A stretch of 36,895 bases of DNA from Spirochaetota bacterium (GTDB lineage: Bacteria; Spirochaetota; JAHITG01; JAFGFC01), in contig JAFGFC010000172.1 in assembly GCA_016931325.1 (NCBI GenBank), forward strand, positions 1 to 36,895, written 5' to 3'. The notes under the pieces were generated by a model that saw only the letters and a program-made list of their open reading frames with translations, did no database searches and was not told the DNA's origin. Below are positions 22,090 through 30,630 of this stretch, in pieces. The first letter of the stretch is position 1; the number at the start of each line of letters is the position of its first letter. The translations under genes were made by a program, and so were the position numbers.

Positions 22090-22767
22090 TTAGTCGAAAT
22101 GGTAGATGCGCAGGGGGATTATTTTTTGGGAAGGGATATCCGTATAAATAAGGATCTTTTCACTGGAAGAAGAGGATTTTTTCTCCAGGAAAATGGTGAC
22201 ATCAAGAAGATAACCCAAAGTATTATTCTCTTTTAATTTTGATGGCGCGATCTGTAAATACTCAGAGTCATATTCCATCTCCTGGATCTGAAAATTTGTA
22301 TATCGCTCGGATAAAAGCTTTACCTTGATATTGAATGTTTCCTTGTCAAAATCACGAGGTATGAAAATATTAGGAGGGTCTAAATAGACATCAGGAATGA
22401 TATTGGCCTGCACATTGACCTTGGGGGGAGGAGTGAGCATGGGTTGGGTTTCAAAATAGATGCTTTTTGTCACCGTGCCGCGATATTTCCCTGTATTGAA
22501 TACGACTTCCATCTTGCCTCGCTGACCCGGTTTTAGTTCCCGTTTACTGATATCGGGAACTGTGCAGCCACAGGTTGAATGTACTTTTTTGATCTTGATG
22601 GTTTGACCCGTCTTATTGGTATAATAAAATGTGGTTGATAATTTCTCATTTTGTGAGGCATTCCCGAAATTATGTGTTACTTTATTAAAAGCAAGACCCT
22701 TCCCGTTCTTGGCGCTTACATGATAAGTGAACAAGATTGTGAATATTAATAATACCATCCTTTTCAT
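22090..22767 (-). CDS. DUF1573 periplasmic/secreted protein
   Basis: The 225 residues have a signal peptide (MKRMVLLIFTILFTYHVSA) and then the DUF1573 immunoglobulin-like domain: FNKVTHNFGNASQNEKLSTT, FYYTNKTGQTIKI, the signature HSTCGCTVPD, and LKPGQRGKMEVVFNTGKYRG. A second, weaker beta domain covers about 130-225. The family is widespread in Bacteroidota and spirochaetes and its function is unknown. A TTGACA/TATATT promoter ends 7 bases before the ATG and there is no Shine-Dalgarno, so a leaderless message is likely. A second ATG (Met4, 22758) is an alternative start. Confidence 0.8.
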   Translation of the reverse strand: MKRMVLLIFTILFTYHVSAKNGKGLAFNKVTHNFGNASQNEKLSTTFYYTNKTGQTIKIKKVHSTCGCTVPDISKRELKPGQRGKMEVVFNTGKYRGTVTKSIYFETQPMLTPPPKVNVQANIIPDVYLDPPNIFIPRDFDKETFNIKVKLLSERYTNFQIQEMEYDSEYLQIAPSKLKENNTLGYLLDVTIFLEKKSSSSSEKILIYTDIPSQKIIPLRIYHFD

Positions 22768-22774
22768 CGCCCTT

Positions 22775-22803
22775 AATATAATTTCTCATAATTTTATTGT
22801 CAA
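22775..22803 (-). promoter_or_regulatory. Sigma-70 promoter of the DUF1573 gene (leaderless)
   Basis: Consensus TTGACA (22803-22798) and TATATT (22780-22775) on the minus strand are 17 bases apart. The expected start is near 22768, one base before the ATG. Confidence 0.7.
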
Positions 22804-22858
22804 TCTATTTATCCGGGACTTTTGAGGGAATCTATAATTACGAACCTAAAGGCTTCCC

Positions 22859-22948
22859 GAGAAATTTTGCCCCTAGAAATTGTCTTTGGAAAATTTCTCA
22901 GGGCCTGGAATTGCCTGGCAATTTCTAAGGACGCCTGCTATCAGCAGG
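22859..22948. repeat. Palindrome array, third copy
   Basis: Dyads are GAGAAATTTT (22859-22868) with AAAATTTCTC (22890-22899), GGAATTGC (22907-22914) with GCAATTTC (22918-22925, one G-T), and CCTGCT (22934-22939) with AGCAGG (22943-22948). It contains the CCCCTAGAAATTG module at 22871. It lies between the divergent promoters of the DUF1573 gene and slt. Confidence 0.7.
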
Positions 22949-22949
22949 G

Positions 22950-22978
22950 TTGACTTTTACTTTCTTTATTTGTAAATT
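22950..22978 (+). promoter_or_regulatory. Sigma-70 promoter of slt
   Basis: TTGACT (22950-22955) and TAAATT (22973-22978) are 17 bases apart. The predicted leader is about 24 bases and includes AAAGGA before the ATG at 23009. Confidence 0.55.
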
Positions 22979-23008
22979 TTTATTCGCTTGAAAGGATAAA
23001 TACGTTTT

Positions 23009-25237
23009 ATGAAATTTAACAAATATTTTATACTGTTGTTCCTGATCTTTTTATCCTGCCGGGAAGATATCGTGGACACGTCGCGGTTTGACCACAAAGA
23101 TGAAAAATTTAACAAAGCCAGACAATACTATATTGAAAGAAATTTTGTTCAATCCGCCAGGTGGCTTGAAAAGGTTGAACTGAAAACAGATGTTATTCAG
23201 TATCTCAGGGCTAAAAATTATTTTTACTTGAAAGAGTATGAAAAAGCCGTCCATTTTTTTACCAATATCAACGATCCTGTCCTGACCCCTTATAAAGATA
23301 TTTATCTTGGACAGTCTTATTCCTATCTCCAAATGACCAATAGAGCGCTGGACTCTTTCCTGAAGGCGTATCGGTCCGAGTACCTTATTCACCGGATCAA
23401 GTCGGCCTTTTTGTTAGCAGACCTGTACAGGAATATGGATAATGACAGTGCCATCCCTTATTTTGAATTTATCATAGCCAATTACCGGAACCTCCGGTAT
23501 AACTGGAAAGTAAAAAGCTTTTTTCTGGGACGCCGGATCGTAGAAGAGAGCTTTACCAATCTGGCTGTCATTTATGAGAAGAAGAAAGATTATAATCGTG
23601 TCCTCTCTGTTTCGACCAGGATCCTGCAGGGTCCTTATTCTGCCAGGGGGAAGAAATGGGTGGCGATCAAATTAAAAGAACTTTTTAACGCTCAGAAAAT
23701 TCAAACACATAACAGGCACTATTTATTTATTATTGCCAGAGAGTTCTATTACCGGGGTTGGAAACAGAGCGCAAAAAAATATTTCGAGCAGATCGTTCAG
23801 TATGATAAAAACATTAATTCCTCATACAAGTTAAAATCTTTATATTTCCTTGGTATTATCGAAAAGGATAATTATAGTCTGGCCAGATCATATCTGGATA
23901 AAGCCAGGACGGAATATAGATCTTCTCCGCTGTCCCTGTATTATACAGCGAAGTTTTATCAGGTCTCAGGGAAGATGGATGAGGCCATAGCGATCCTGAA
24001 TGATCTGGTCAAGTCGGATAAAAAGATCCGCATTATATCATTTTTAACGCTTATTGATATATATAACAGCCTGAAACAGAAAGAAAAAGAAACAGAGATA
24101 ATAAAAAAGTTTTTTAACACCTTCCCTTCCGTTAAAGAGGCATGTGAAAAACTTTATTACATGGCTCTGGAGACATATATCCAAGGAGAGACGGATGAGG
24201 CTGAAAAATGTTTTAAAATGCTTTTAAAGGGGAAATTTTACAGGAACAGAGCCCGGTTTTTCCTGGGAGACATCGCCTTTAAAAGGAAAGATTTTAAAGG
24301 CAGTTTTACTTATCTATCAAAATACCTGGAACAGTCCCGTTTAAATTATTTTTACATCGAAGCAGAAAAAATGATCGCCCGGATGCCTGATAAAAAGGAA
24401 GAGCTGGAACGACGGCACAGGTATTTTTTTAACAGAGTAAAAGAGAAATTTTCCCGTAAAGAAGTCGAGCATCTGATCTTTGGGGAATCAAATGGGAAAT
24501 ATGAAAAGGACAAAGAGTTCCAGCGCATGGAACTGTTTATGAAAAACGGTTTAACCCTGGAAGGGGATATTCACTTACAGAATTTAGAGGAATCATGCAG
24601 GGAAGAACGGATCGATCTCTATAAATTTTTATTAAACTGGTTTATTGACAATAAGATACCCTACTATGTGCTGAATTATCGGTTAAGACTTATAAACAGC
24701 TTGAAACTGGCCAAAGCCCTTTTGCAGGTACCTTTGAGGGTCAGGGAGTTTATTTTCCCATGGTATTATGAAGATCATATTAATAGTATACTTAAAAAAT
24801 ATAATATTGAGAAGGCCTTGATCTTTGCTTTGATGCGGGAAGAAAGCGTATTTAATATCGAGGCCCTGTCACCGGCCAACGCCCAGGGCGTGTTTCAGGT
24901 CATTCCTTCCACAGCGGAATTGATCATTAAAAAATCAAACATACGGTTAGGGGATGATACCATATTTAATATTACAAAGAATGCCGAGATAGGAATATGG
25001 TATCTGGATACTCTGTTAAAAAAATACAAAGATGATTATATTCTTCCTCTGGCCGCTTATAATGCGGGATCCAGAAGGGTCGATCAATGGGTAAAAAAAT
25101 TCAATTATGATGAAAATACAAAGTATGCGTTTATTGAATTGATCCCTTTCCGGGAGACTAAATATTATGTCAAAAAGGTGATGTTCTCATTCCATTTTTA
25201 TAAAAGAACCACCGGGGAGAGCGATGGCGTTAACTGA
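23009..25237 (+). CDS. slt: Lipoprotein soluble-lytic-transglycosylase-type murein hydrolase with TPR superhelix
   Basis: The 742 residues begin with a lipoprotein signal (FLIFLSC, acylated C17). Residues about 30-480 form a TPR-like superhelix, as in Slt70. The C-terminal goose-lysozyme-type domain (about 600-735) has the catalytic E612 in MREESVFN, ALSPANAQGVFQVIPSTA and LPLAAYNAGSRRVDQW. The family cleaves MurNAc-GlcNAc bonds with formation of 1,6-anhydroMurNAc. The lipid anchor would place it on the inner face of the outer membrane. Its 3' end overlaps the M23 peptidase start by 14 bases, so a glycan-cleaving and a peptide-cleaving enzyme are translationally linked. Confidence 0.92.
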   Translation: MKFNKYFILLFLIFLSCREDIVDTSRFDHKDEKFNKARQYYIERNFVQSARWLEKVELKTDVIQYLRAKNYFYLKEYEKAVHFFTNINDPVLTPYKDIYLGQSYSYLQMTNRALDSFLKAYRSEYLIHRIKSAFLLADLYRNMDNDSAIPYFEFIIANYRNLRYNWKVKSFFLGRRIVEESFTNLAVIYEKKKDYNRVLSVSTRILQGPYSARGKKWVAIKLKELFNAQKIQTHNRHYLFIIAREFYYRGWKQSAKKYFEQIVQYDKNINSSYKLKSLYFLGIIEKDNYSLARSYLDKARTEYRSSPLSLYYTAKFYQVSGKMDEAIAILNDLVKSDKKIRIISFLTLIDIYNSLKQKEKETEIIKKFFNTFPSVKEACEKLYYMALETYIQGETDEAEKCFKMLLKGKFYRNRARFFLGDIAFKRKDFKGSFTYLSKYLEQSRLNYFYIEAEKMIARMPDKKEELERRHRYFFNRVKEKFSRKEVEHLIFGESNGKYEKDKEFQRMELFMKNGLTLEGDIHLQNLEESCREERIDLYKFLLNWFIDNKIPYYVLNYRLRLINSLKLAKALLQVPLRVREFIFPWYYEDHINSILKKYNIEKALIFALMREESVFNIEALSPANAQGVFQVIPSTAELIIKKSNIRLGDDTIFNITKNAEIGIWYLDTLLKKYKDDYILPLAAYNAGSRRVDQWVKKFNYDENTKYAFIELIPFRETKYYVKKVMFSFHFYKRTTGESDGVN

Positions 25238-26102
25238 TAGTAAACAACTTTTTATTATTCTGTTCCTTCTGCTTATAGGATGGTCGGGTGTATTGAATGC
25301 TCCTTCGCTTTTTTCCGTATATTTAAAACCGCCAAAGGTCTATAAAGGCGAACTGTTGATCATCAATCTGGAAAACCTGAATGAAGATAACCGGTATCAA
25401 TTAAAGGTATACGCGGATAAAGTGTATGAATATGTGATCCCGGTGGAGGGGCGGTTCACCACTTTTTTTATCGGTATCCCCCTGTTCTCTCCTTCAAAAA
25501 TAAAACTCGAGTTAACAGAGAATAACGAGGTAATTTGGGAAGAACAGGTCAGTCTGCTTGAAAAAAAAAGCGAAGTTTCAAGGATAACCGTGGATCAAAA
25601 ATATATTGAGCCACCCAAAACACTGACAGACAGGTTAAATAAAGAGTACCGTCTGGTACAGAAGGCCAAGGCCACATGGACCGATGAGAGTTTTTTCAGC
25701 GGTAAGCCCTTTTTCCCGGTGTCCAGAGGTGAAATGGGGACACCATTCGGTTTTAAAAGAATTCTTAATGGTTGGAAAAAAAGTGTTCACTGGGGTGTTG
25801 ATATCTCTGTGCCTTCCGGAACACCTGTGAGATCTATTTTCCCCGGTGAGGTTATCCTGACCGGAGATTTTTATTTTGCCGGAAGAACAGTTTTTATTGA
25901 TCATGGCAAAGGTATCATATCCATGTATATTCATCTGTCCGAGATCGTCGTGGACAAGGATGAAGAGGTGGAAAAAGGCCAGATCATTGGCAAAGTGGGA
26001 AGCACGGGCCGGTCGACAGGGCCTCACCTTCATTTGAGTGTCTATGTGAACCAGACCCCCGTGGATCCCATGTGCTTATTTAAGACGTTGGATGAGAAAT
26101 AA
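25224..26102 (+). CDS. M23-family (LytM-type) metallopeptidase
   Basis: The 292 residues have an N-terminal hydrophobic signal or anchor (8-24), a beta-rich middle domain (about 30-120) and a C-terminal peptidase domain (about 165-285). The zinc ligands are visible: H189 and D193 in HWGVD, and H270 in PHLHL; H237 (MYIHLS) and H268 are the usual catalytic histidines. The SRGEMGTPFGFKR lead-in is typical of active members. M23 enzymes cut peptidoglycan cross-bridges. As both zinc and catalytic residues are kept, this is probably a true endopeptidase and not an EnvC-type activator. It follows slt with a 14-base overlap. Confidence 0.9.
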   Translation: MALTDSKQLFIILFLLLIGWSGVLNAPSLFSVYLKPPKVYKGELLIINLENLNEDNRYQLKVYADKVYEYVIPVEGRFTTFFIGIPLFSPSKIKLELTENNEVIWEEQVSLLEKKSEVSRITVDQKYIEPPKTLTDRLNKEYRLVQKAKATWTDESFFSGKPFFPVSRGEMGTPFGFKRILNGWKKSVHWGVDISVPSGTPVRSIFPGEVILTGDFYFAGRTVFIDHGKGIISMYIHLSEIVVDKDEEVEKGQIIGKVGSTGRSTGPHLHLSVYVNQTPVDPMCLFKTLDEK

Positions 26103-26116
26103 CCACAATTAAATAC

Positions 26117-26158
26117 ATTACAGATTTCAGATTTTAAGAATTTTTTATAATCTGTAAT
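26117..26158. terminator. Hairpin between convergent genes
   Basis: ATTACAGATT (26117-26126) and AATCTGTAAT (26149-26158) pair perfectly over 10 bp, with a T-rich 22-base loop. It sits between the ends of the M23 peptidase and the minus-strand methyltransferase and could stop transcription from both sides. The left arm also shows two 7-mers, TACAGAT and TTCAGAT. Confidence 0.45.
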
Positions 26159-26200
26159 ACCACAAGGGCACTTCGTCTGCAATTTGTAATCATAATCATT

Positions 26201-26902
26201 TTATCTTTGGTTTCGTTTAAATACATACAATTTCGAATGCCGCTGATATTCTTTTCCGTATTTAATACTTTTAAAAGAGAAAGATTTTTGCATGAGTAAA
26301 GAAAAATCATTTTGAAACAGGGAAAGGACCTCTGTTTCTGAGTAGATCTTAAATTGTATCTGATTATAAGGATCGATGACAATGGTTTCATCCTTATCAG
26401 TGCTTTGCAACCGGCTGTAATAACCGTCATCCCGGGTAAAGGTTTCCAGGATCAACAGTCCCTTATCATGAAGAACACGTATACTTTCTTTAATAAAATG
26501 TATCCTCTGTTCATGAGAGATAAGATTGTTGATCATTGTTATGGCAAAAATAATATCAAACTTGTTGTCAGGGACGCCCCATTTGTTATTGATGTCCTGC
26601 TTTACCAGTGTTATATGATGTGATAATCGTGATCTTCTGGCAAATTCTTTGAACTCTCTAAGAGCCGAAGACGCAAAGTCCAAACCTGTCACAGAAAAAC
26701 CCATGCGAACAAGATGAAGGCCGATCCTTCCTTTTCCGCAGCCGAGATCGAGTATATTTTTTTTATCAGCTAAATAATCTTTTACCTCAGAAATAACAGG
26801 AGGAATTTCATCCGAGTATGTAAGGTTGATCCCCTTGAGAAGGCGATACTCTTTTTCCCATAATCTTTTTCTTGTTTTATCCTGCTTTTTTTTTATCATC
26901 AT
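26201..26902 (-). CDS. Class I SAM-dependent methyltransferase
   Basis: The 233-residue protein has motif I ILDLGCGKGRIGLHLVRMG (about 50-68), the motif II acidic residue in GLDFASSALRE, DIIFAITMINNL and VLHDKGLLILETFTRDDG. The order and length resemble TehB-type or small Methyltransf_25/41 enzymes. The substrate is unknown. Its start overlaps the folK stop by ATGA, so it is the last gene of the folate cluster and is probably translationally coupled. That position does not prove a role in pterin metabolism. Confidence 0.75.
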   Translation of the reverse strand: MMIKKKQDKTRKRLWEKEYRLLKGINLTYSDEIPPVISEVKDYLADKKNILDLGCGKGRIGLHLVRMGFSVTGLDFASSALREFKEFARRSRLSHHITLVKQDINNKWGVPDNKFDIIFAITMINNLISHEQRIHFIKESIRVLHDKGLLILETFTRDDGYYSRLQSTDKDETIVIDPYNQIQFKIYSETEVLSLFQNDFSLLMQKSFSFKSIKYGKEYQRHSKLYVFKRNQR

Positions 26903-27426
26903 GTATTCTGAGGGTCGTTTAATCTTTTTCTTAATAGCCGGGTGAACCGGACATCTCTTCGCAGCGGAGCAAGGTCCATATGTTTCACAATAAAGGACAA
27001 TGGTTTGCCGGTATCAGGCAGCACGAGTTCCGGGGCCAGTTCAAAAAGCGGGACAGCGATAAAAGCTCGCTTATATATATCAGGATCAGGAAGGACCAGA
27101 TTGTTCTCTTTCATTACCCTGTCGCCATAGAGCAGAAGATCAAGATCAATGACCCGGGGAGCGTTTTTGTTCTGTTTTTTTACCCGGCCTATCTTTTTTT
27201 CTATTCCCTTTAGTATATTGAATTTCAGATCTGCCGGCGGATCATTCACCATGATCTCCCAGACCCCGTTATAGTAATCATTCTGATCCGGGTCGAAAAG
27301 CGGCCTGGTTCTATAAAAATTAGATATGGATTTAACAGAAACGGTTTGTTTTAAGATCAGAAGGGCTTTTAAAATATTGTTCTCAGGATCAATATTACTC
27401 CCTACCCCGATATACGCTATGTTCAT
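26899..27426 (-). CDS. folK: 2-amino-4-hydroxy-6-hydroxymethyldihydropteridine pyrophosphokinase FolK
   Basis: At 175 residues it matches HPPK. It shows YIGVGSNIDPENN at the start, NFYRTRPLFDPDQNDYYNGV (substrate-binding YxTxP loop), IEKKIGR, and the metal/ATP motif PRVIDLDLLLYGD, then LVLPDPDIYKRAFIAVPLFELAPE. It transfers pyrophosphate from ATP to the pterin before condensation with pABA. It lies 4 bases downstream of folB, and its stop overlaps the methyltransferase start. The pair folB-folK is a common arrangement; folP is not in view. Confidence 0.94.
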   Translation of the reverse strand: MNIAYIGVGSNIDPENNILKALLILKQTVSVKSISNFYRTRPLFDPDQNDYYNGVWEIMVNDPPADLKFNILKGIEKKIGRVKKQNKNAPRVIDLDLLLYGDRVMKENNLVLPDPDIYKRAFIAVPLFELAPELVLPDTGKPLSFIVKHMDLAPLRRDVRFTRLLRKRLNDPQNT

Positions 27427-27430
27427 AACC

Positions 27431-27784
27431 CTACCTGCTTCTGGTGATTTCTACAGCCACAGACCGGGCAAAACGCAGGGCATGGGGTTTGTCCACCGTT
27501 ACCTGCACCTGATTGATTTTCTTATTGGCCAGGCATTTTGTGGCGATCTCTTCAGCCAGTTTCTCTATTAACAAGAAGGAAGAATTTTCAACCAGCGTCA
27601 TGATCTCCTTCTTTAAGGTTTTATAGTTTACAGAATCCTCGATCTTGTCTGTTTTGCCAGATTTTATCAAATCTGTCCAAATAACAATATTGATAAGAAT
27701 ATCCTGCTTTTTGATCCTTTCCTCATCATTGATACCGATGATACACCGTAAATGCAGATCTCTGATATAGATCTTATCTTTCAT
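27431..27784 (-). CDS. folB: Dihydroneopterin aldolase FolB
   Basis: The 117-residue protein has the T-fold signature of DHNA: KIYIRDLHLRCIIGINDEER at the start (catalytic Glu region), DSVNYKTLKKEI, the substrate-anchoring FLLIEKLAEEIA, and VTVDKPHALRFARSVAVEI. It converts dihydroneopterin to 6-hydroxymethyldihydropterin, the substrate of FolK. It starts 3 bases after the stop of the FolM-like reductase and ends 4 bases before folK. An ATP-independent alternative, epimerase-only FolX, is less likely given the folK partner. Confidence 0.92.
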   Translation of the reverse strand: MKDKIYIRDLHLRCIIGINDEERIKKQDILINIVIWTDLIKSGKTDKIEDSVNYKTLKKEIMTLVENSSFLLIEKLAEEIATKCLANKKINQVQVTVDKPHALRFARSVAVEITRSR

Positions 27785-27787
27785 GCC

Positions 27788-28540
27788 TTACCTCATAAAT
27801 TCAAGTTGTTTTAAAGTCTCACCGCCATCTATCACTATTACTTCACCGGTAATAAAAGGGCTTGTGATCAAGAATTCTACCGCTTTAGTGATGTCCTCTG
27901 CTTTGCCCGAGCGTTTTAAAAGATTACGCAGGGCCATTTTTTTAAGGAAAGAATGCCCTTTCCCGGCGGGGGGCAGTATCAGGCCGGGAGCAATTCCATT
28001 GACCCTTATCCCGGGGGCCATTTGGATAGCCATCATACGGGTAAGAGAATAAAGTATATTCTTGCTCAGCTGATATGCCGCATGGGTTAGATCATATCCT
28101 TTTATCCTGTTATCGAGCAGATTAACGATGCAGCCATTCTCTGTTTGACCCGCAAAGTTTCTGGCCAGGACCAGGGGGGAAAGAGAATTGATGTCAAGAA
28201 AAGTGCCAAGGTTTTTTTCCAGTTTATTCAGGGAAGAAGGAAAAAAGATAGAGGCGTTATTGATCAGGATATCAATTCTTCCTGTCTTCTGTCTGATTCC
28301 GGTGAACCATTCGGTTATGCCATCAGGAGAGGCAAGATCTCCTTTTACGGCCCATGCTTTCACCCCGCTTTGTTTGGCCTGTTGTACCAGTTTTAAAGCC
28401 TGCTTTTCAGATTGATGATAGTGAATAATGACATTGGCTTTTGATCGGGCCATAGCCAGAGTAATATTTTTGCCGATCCGTCTGGTCGCTCCGGTTATCA
28501 GTATTGTCTTTCCTTTTAATTCTGCAGGGGACATCCTCAT
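27788..28540 (-). CDS. FolM/pteridine-reductase-like short-chain dehydrogenase
   Basis: This 250-residue SDR has the cofactor motif ILITGATRRIGKNI (TGATxRIG, the Arg favouring NADPH), NNASIFFPSSL in place of NNAG, a YQLSKNIL active-site YxxxK, and the C-terminal IDGGETL. The RRIG variant with NNAS-F is characteristic of pteridine reductase and FolM (dihydromonapterin reductase). It sits 3 bases upstream of folB. The likely role is reduction of dihydropterin or dihydrofolate. Two start codons, 28540 and 28534, are both served by AAGGACAAGG. FabG-like SDRs are the main alternative, but context supports the pterin role. Confidence 0.78.
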   Translation of the reverse strand: MRMSPAELKGKTILITGATRRIGKNITLAMARSKANVIIHYHQSEKQALKLVQQAKQSGVKAWAVKGDLASPDGITEWFTGIRQKTGRIDILINNASIFFPSSLNKLEKNLGTFLDINSLSPLVLARNFAGQTENGCIVNLLDNRIKGYDLTHAAYQLSKNILYSLTRMMAIQMAPGIRVNGIAPGLILPPAGKGHSFLKKMALRNLLKRSGKAEDITKAVEFLITSPFITGEVIVIDGGETLKQLEFMR

Positions 28541-28584
28541 CCTTGTCCTTGAAAATAAGCATTATGCCTGTTTTTTCAAGTATT

Positions 28585-29592
28585 TTATCTTTTCCATCGG
28601 GGTATATATTGTGAGTAGAATTGAATGGCCTGTTTGATGGATACATCGAATCTCTTTTCAGGTTCCCATCCCAGATCCCGTCTGGCCTTGGTCGAGTCAA
28701 AGTAACGGAAAGCGTAAGAAATTTTCATCAACTCGGATGTAATGGGGAGGCTGATCTTTAGTATATTTGAGAAGAATTCCAGAATAAAACTCACGGGATA
28801 GATTAGATAATAAGTGAAAAAGGGCAATATGGTTTTGATCGGTTCCCTTTTCAGATAGGAATTGATATAATTAAAAAATTGAAGAAAAGGTATATTAAAA
28901 GAGGAAATGATATACCTTTCGCCGGAACGCCCCCGCTTCAGGGCCAGAGCGATGGAACTGACCACATCTTCCACATCAACAAACGCATTTCCGCCGGGGG
29001 TTGCCTGTTTCAGGCGGCCCTGTTTCAGATTGATGAATACTTCTGCGGTATTCAGATGATTATCTCCTTTTCCAATGATAGTCGAAGGATTGAGAATAAT
29101 AACTTTCATACGGTTTTTAAATCCAAGGACATACTGTTCAGCCAGGTACTTGGTATACATATATCCTATGCCTTGATAAGACTTTTTAAAGACCGCCTTT
29201 TCTGTCAATGGTTCGTAAGGATTACGCGTCAGGCCAATAGCCGCCGTACTGCTGATATGAACAAAGACCCTTACCCTGTTTTTAAAAGCCGCGTCAATGA
29301 CATTCTTTGTGCCCTTATAATTTATCTCCCGGAGCTTTTTATGATCTTTCTTTTTGTAGGAGACAAAACCCGCGCAATGGATCACTGTGTTACAACCCCG
29401 CATGCCCTTCATGAGAGAATCTTCATCTAACAGATCTCCTTCCACTTTTTCAAATTTTAATTTATTTAAAAAGGGATGATTAGAGTTTTTACGAAAGAGA
29501 AGTTTTATCCTGGTTTTTTTTCTGGCCAGAAAAGATACCAGATTGGACCCCAGATGACCGGTGGCTCCTGTTATAAAGATCGTTTCTTTCAT
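28585..29592 (-). CDS. NAD(P)-dependent epimerase/dehydratase (extended SDR), copy 2
   Basis: The 335 residues show the nucleotide motif IFITGATGHLGSNLV (TGxxGxxG), VIHCAGFVSY, HISSTAAIG and the catalytic YMYTKYLAEQ (YxxxK). The C-terminal half is hydrophobic around YYLIYPVSFILEFFSNILKI and ends with RRDLGWEPEKRFDVSIKQAI. These features point to the dihydroflavonol-4-reductase/3-beta-HSD-like branch. The substrate is unknown. It overlaps its upstream paralogue by 4 bases, and the two share motifs and length, which suggests tandem duplication. A role in lipid or sugar modification is possible. Confidence 0.75.
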   Translation of the reverse strand: MKETIFITGATGHLGSNLVSFLARKKTRIKLLFRKNSNHPFLNKLKFEKVEGDLLDEDSLMKGMRGCNTVIHCAGFVSYKKKDHKKLREINYKGTKNVIDAAFKNRVRVFVHISSTAAIGLTRNPYEPLTEKAVFKKSYQGIGYMYTKYLAEQYVLGFKNRMKVIILNPSTIIGKGDNHLNTAEVFINLKQGRLKQATPGGNAFVDVEDVVSSIALALKRGRSGERYIISSFNIPFLQFFNYINSYLKREPIKTILPFFTYYLIYPVSFILEFFSNILKISLPITSELMKISYAFRYFDSTKARRDLGWEPEKRFDVSIKQAIQFYSQYIPRWKR

Positions 29593-30599
29593 AATAGATC
29601 ATACCCCTTTAAATATTTAATAGTATCAGCTATTGTCTTGGAGAAAGAAAAACGTGGTTTAAAACCCAGTTCGTTTTGTGCTTTGGCCGATGTAAAATAT
29701 CTGAATTTGAATCCCGAGTCTACAAGATCTTTTGTGACAGGCAGCCTGATCGGCAAAACCGTTTCCAGGAACGAGATCAAAGGAACCAGTATGGTCCTGT
29801 ACCTGTGAGACAGAACAGGCACAGTGTAATTTTTAATTTTTAAAATGGTAATGATCGTATCGGTGATCTGGCGAAAGGTCAGGTTCTCTCCTCCCAGAAT
29901 ATAACGTTCGCCGGGTTTCCCTTTCTCCATCATGACAAGTCCCCGGGCCACATCTCTGACATCTACCACATTCGTTCCACCGGGAAGGAGAAAGGGAAGT
30001 TTTCTTTTTTTGATGTTTCGGATCAATGTCACGCTGTTAAAATAATCGCCCGGGCCATACATTAACCCCGGATTGGCAATGGTGACATCCAACCCCTTTT
30101 TAAAAAAGGAAAGAGCCATCTTTTCTGAGGCGTGTTTGGATAGCATATAGTACTTGTCTTTGATCCCGGCCCAGGGAAAAGAGATATTTTCGTCAGCCAG
30201 ATGATCGACCCGGTCAAGATATCCGATCCCTGCGACAGAACTGATATGGACCACTTTTTTCACTCGGTTTTTCAGACAGGCTTCAAAAACTCTTTTTGAC
30301 CCCTGTTCATTGACAAGGAACAGGGGTTTCCTGTCTTTTTTTGAAAAAGAGACCAGTCCGGCCAGATGATAGACCAGATCGGTCTGTTTAAAATATTCAT
30401 CCAGAGGATCCAAACAGATATTAACGGGAAACATAACAGTCACATCATTGATCTTTTTAACATCATGGACAGGATACGGATTAACTTTCAGATCAATAAC
30501 GGTAATAAGAGAAGAAGGATATTTTTTACGGAGCAAAAAGATCAGATGCTGCCCCAGAAATCCAGTTCCGCCTGTGATCAAAATGCGTTTGTATGTCAT
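29589..30599 (-). CDS. NAD(P)-dependent epimerase/dehydratase (extended SDR), copy 1
   Basis: The 336 residues have RILITGGTGFLGQHLIFLLR at the N-terminus, an acidic residue after beta-2 (VIDLKVNP, favouring NAD), LVYHLAGLVSFSK, VVHISSVAGIGYL, and the catalytic YYMLSKHASEK. The C-terminus ends FRYFTSAKAQNELGFKPRFS, similar in pattern to its neighbour, from which it is separated by a 4-base overlap. It belongs to the same DFR/3-beta-HSD-like group. No Shine-Dalgarno precedes the ATG; a GACGGT/ACCGTC hairpin (30619-30642) across the recR stop lies just upstream. The substrate is not known. Confidence 0.75.
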   Translation of the reverse strand: MTYKRILITGGTGFLGQHLIFLLRKKYPSSLITVIDLKVNPYPVHDVKKINDVTVMFPVNICLDPLDEYFKQTDLVYHLAGLVSFSKKDRKPLFLVNEQGSKRVFEACLKNRVKKVVHISSVAGIGYLDRVDHLADENISFPWAGIKDKYYMLSKHASEKMALSFFKKGLDVTIANPGLMYGPGDYFNSVTLIRNIKKRKLPFLLPGGTNVVDVRDVARGLVMMEKGKPGERYILGGENLTFRQITDTIITILKIKNYTVPVLSHRYRTILVPLISFLETVLPIRLPVTKDLVDSGFKFRYFTSAKAQNELGFKPRFSFSKTIADTIKYLKGYDLL

Positions 30600-30630
30600 T
30601 GGCCACGAAATAGAAGAAGACGGTTTTTAA

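Noticed and set aside
28879-29430. Open frame of 183 codons on the plus strand
   Set aside because: It is antisense to a clear NAD epimerase with intact motifs; no homology.
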